Part shown: positions 6,609-6,736 of the stretch, one piece after another | How the letters are laid out: each line of letters starts with the position of its first letter | Position numbering within the stretch: the first letter of the stretch is position 1 | NCBI GenBank assembly: GCA_021850555.1 | Contig: JAJZLX010000691.1 | Coordinates: 1-6,736 of the forward strand | Direction: 5' to 3' | Length of the DNA stretch: 6,736 nucleotides | Source of the DNA: Pseudomonadota bacterium | GTDB lineage: Bacteria; Pseudomonadota; Gammaproteobacteria; Steroidobacterales; Steroidobacteraceae | Program-made: the position numbers and the translations under genes | Notes under the pieces: generated by a model | Told to the model about the DNA's origin: nothing | The model's input: the letters and a program-made list of their open reading frames with translations, nothing else | The model's database searches: none

Positions 6609-6636
6609 CTAATTCAACGACAGGGCAGGGCAGCGA

Positions 6637-6736
6637 GTGACCACAGAATCTCACCCCGAGGGTAAGCCGGCGGCCCGGCACCGCTCCGACGCCCCCTATG
6701 AATCCCCGCTGCCTCCGGCGCGCCGTTCACCGGTCG
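6637..6736 (+). CDS. Possible start of an unrecognised gene (runs off the right edge)
   Basis: A GTG at 6637, six bases after AGGG (6627-6630), opens a frame that stays free of stops to the window edge (33 codons). It begins VTTESHPEGKPAARHR and is hydrophilic and Pro/Arg-rich. I do not recognise the protein. An ATG at 6698 in another frame is a competing start. It is divergent from the tyrosine recombinase, so the palindromes at 6561-6608 lie between two possible start sites. Too short to judge; it may lie outside the transposon. Confidence 0.3.
   Translation, partial: MTTESHPEGKPAARHRSDAPYESPLPPARRSPV

Noticed and set aside
6623..6632. Tandem GGGCA-GGGCA as a 5-bp target duplication
   Set aside because: A duplication should have one copy on each side of the element; no GGGCA directly abuts a candidate left end.

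Overview
This high-GC window is a mobile-element region of bacterial DNA. Its style (GC-rich codons, proteins rich in Arg and Ala) suggests a proteobacterium, but nothing here fixes a genus. No housekeeping gene, RNA gene or CRISPR array is visible.

The core is a three-gene transposition operon of the Tn5053/Tn402 (Tn7-like) type on the + strand. It comprises tniA (DDE transposase, 915-2939), tniB (AAA+ target-selection ATPase, 2944-4134) and tniQ (target-selector adaptor with a zinc motif, 4116-5459). The genes are tightly packed: a 4-nt gap separates tniA from tniB, and tniB and tniQ overlap by 19 nt. All diagnostic residues I looked for are present, so the module looks intact. No TnsA-type endonuclease is visible, so transposition would be expected to be replicative and to give cointegrates that need resolving.

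Where Tn5053/Tn402 elements carry a serine resolvase (tniR) with its res site, this window has a complete tyrosine recombinase on the - strand (5344-6537). It converges on tniQ, and the two 3' ends share 116 bp of coding sequence. Directly upstream of the recombinase is an AT-rich island (27 G+C in 80 bases, 6541-6620). It holds two perfect 9-bp-arm inverted repeats placed back to back. This is the best candidate for the recombinase's own recombination site and/or operator. Just beyond them, at 6622, the - strand reads TGTCGTT, the same first bases as Tn402-type ends, so the element may end there.

At the left edge (1-402, - strand) is the N-terminal core-binding domain of a second, different tyrosine recombinase that runs off the window. 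About 500 bp of apparently non-coding DNA separates it from tniA; I see only hairpins and no clear promoter or transposon end there. At the right edge (6637 onward, + strand) the first 33 or so codons of an unrecognised gene may begin.

Working model (inference): TniA, TniB and TniQ carry out targeted replicative transposition, and the convergent tyrosine recombinase resolves the cointegrates at the palindrome cluster beside its own gene.
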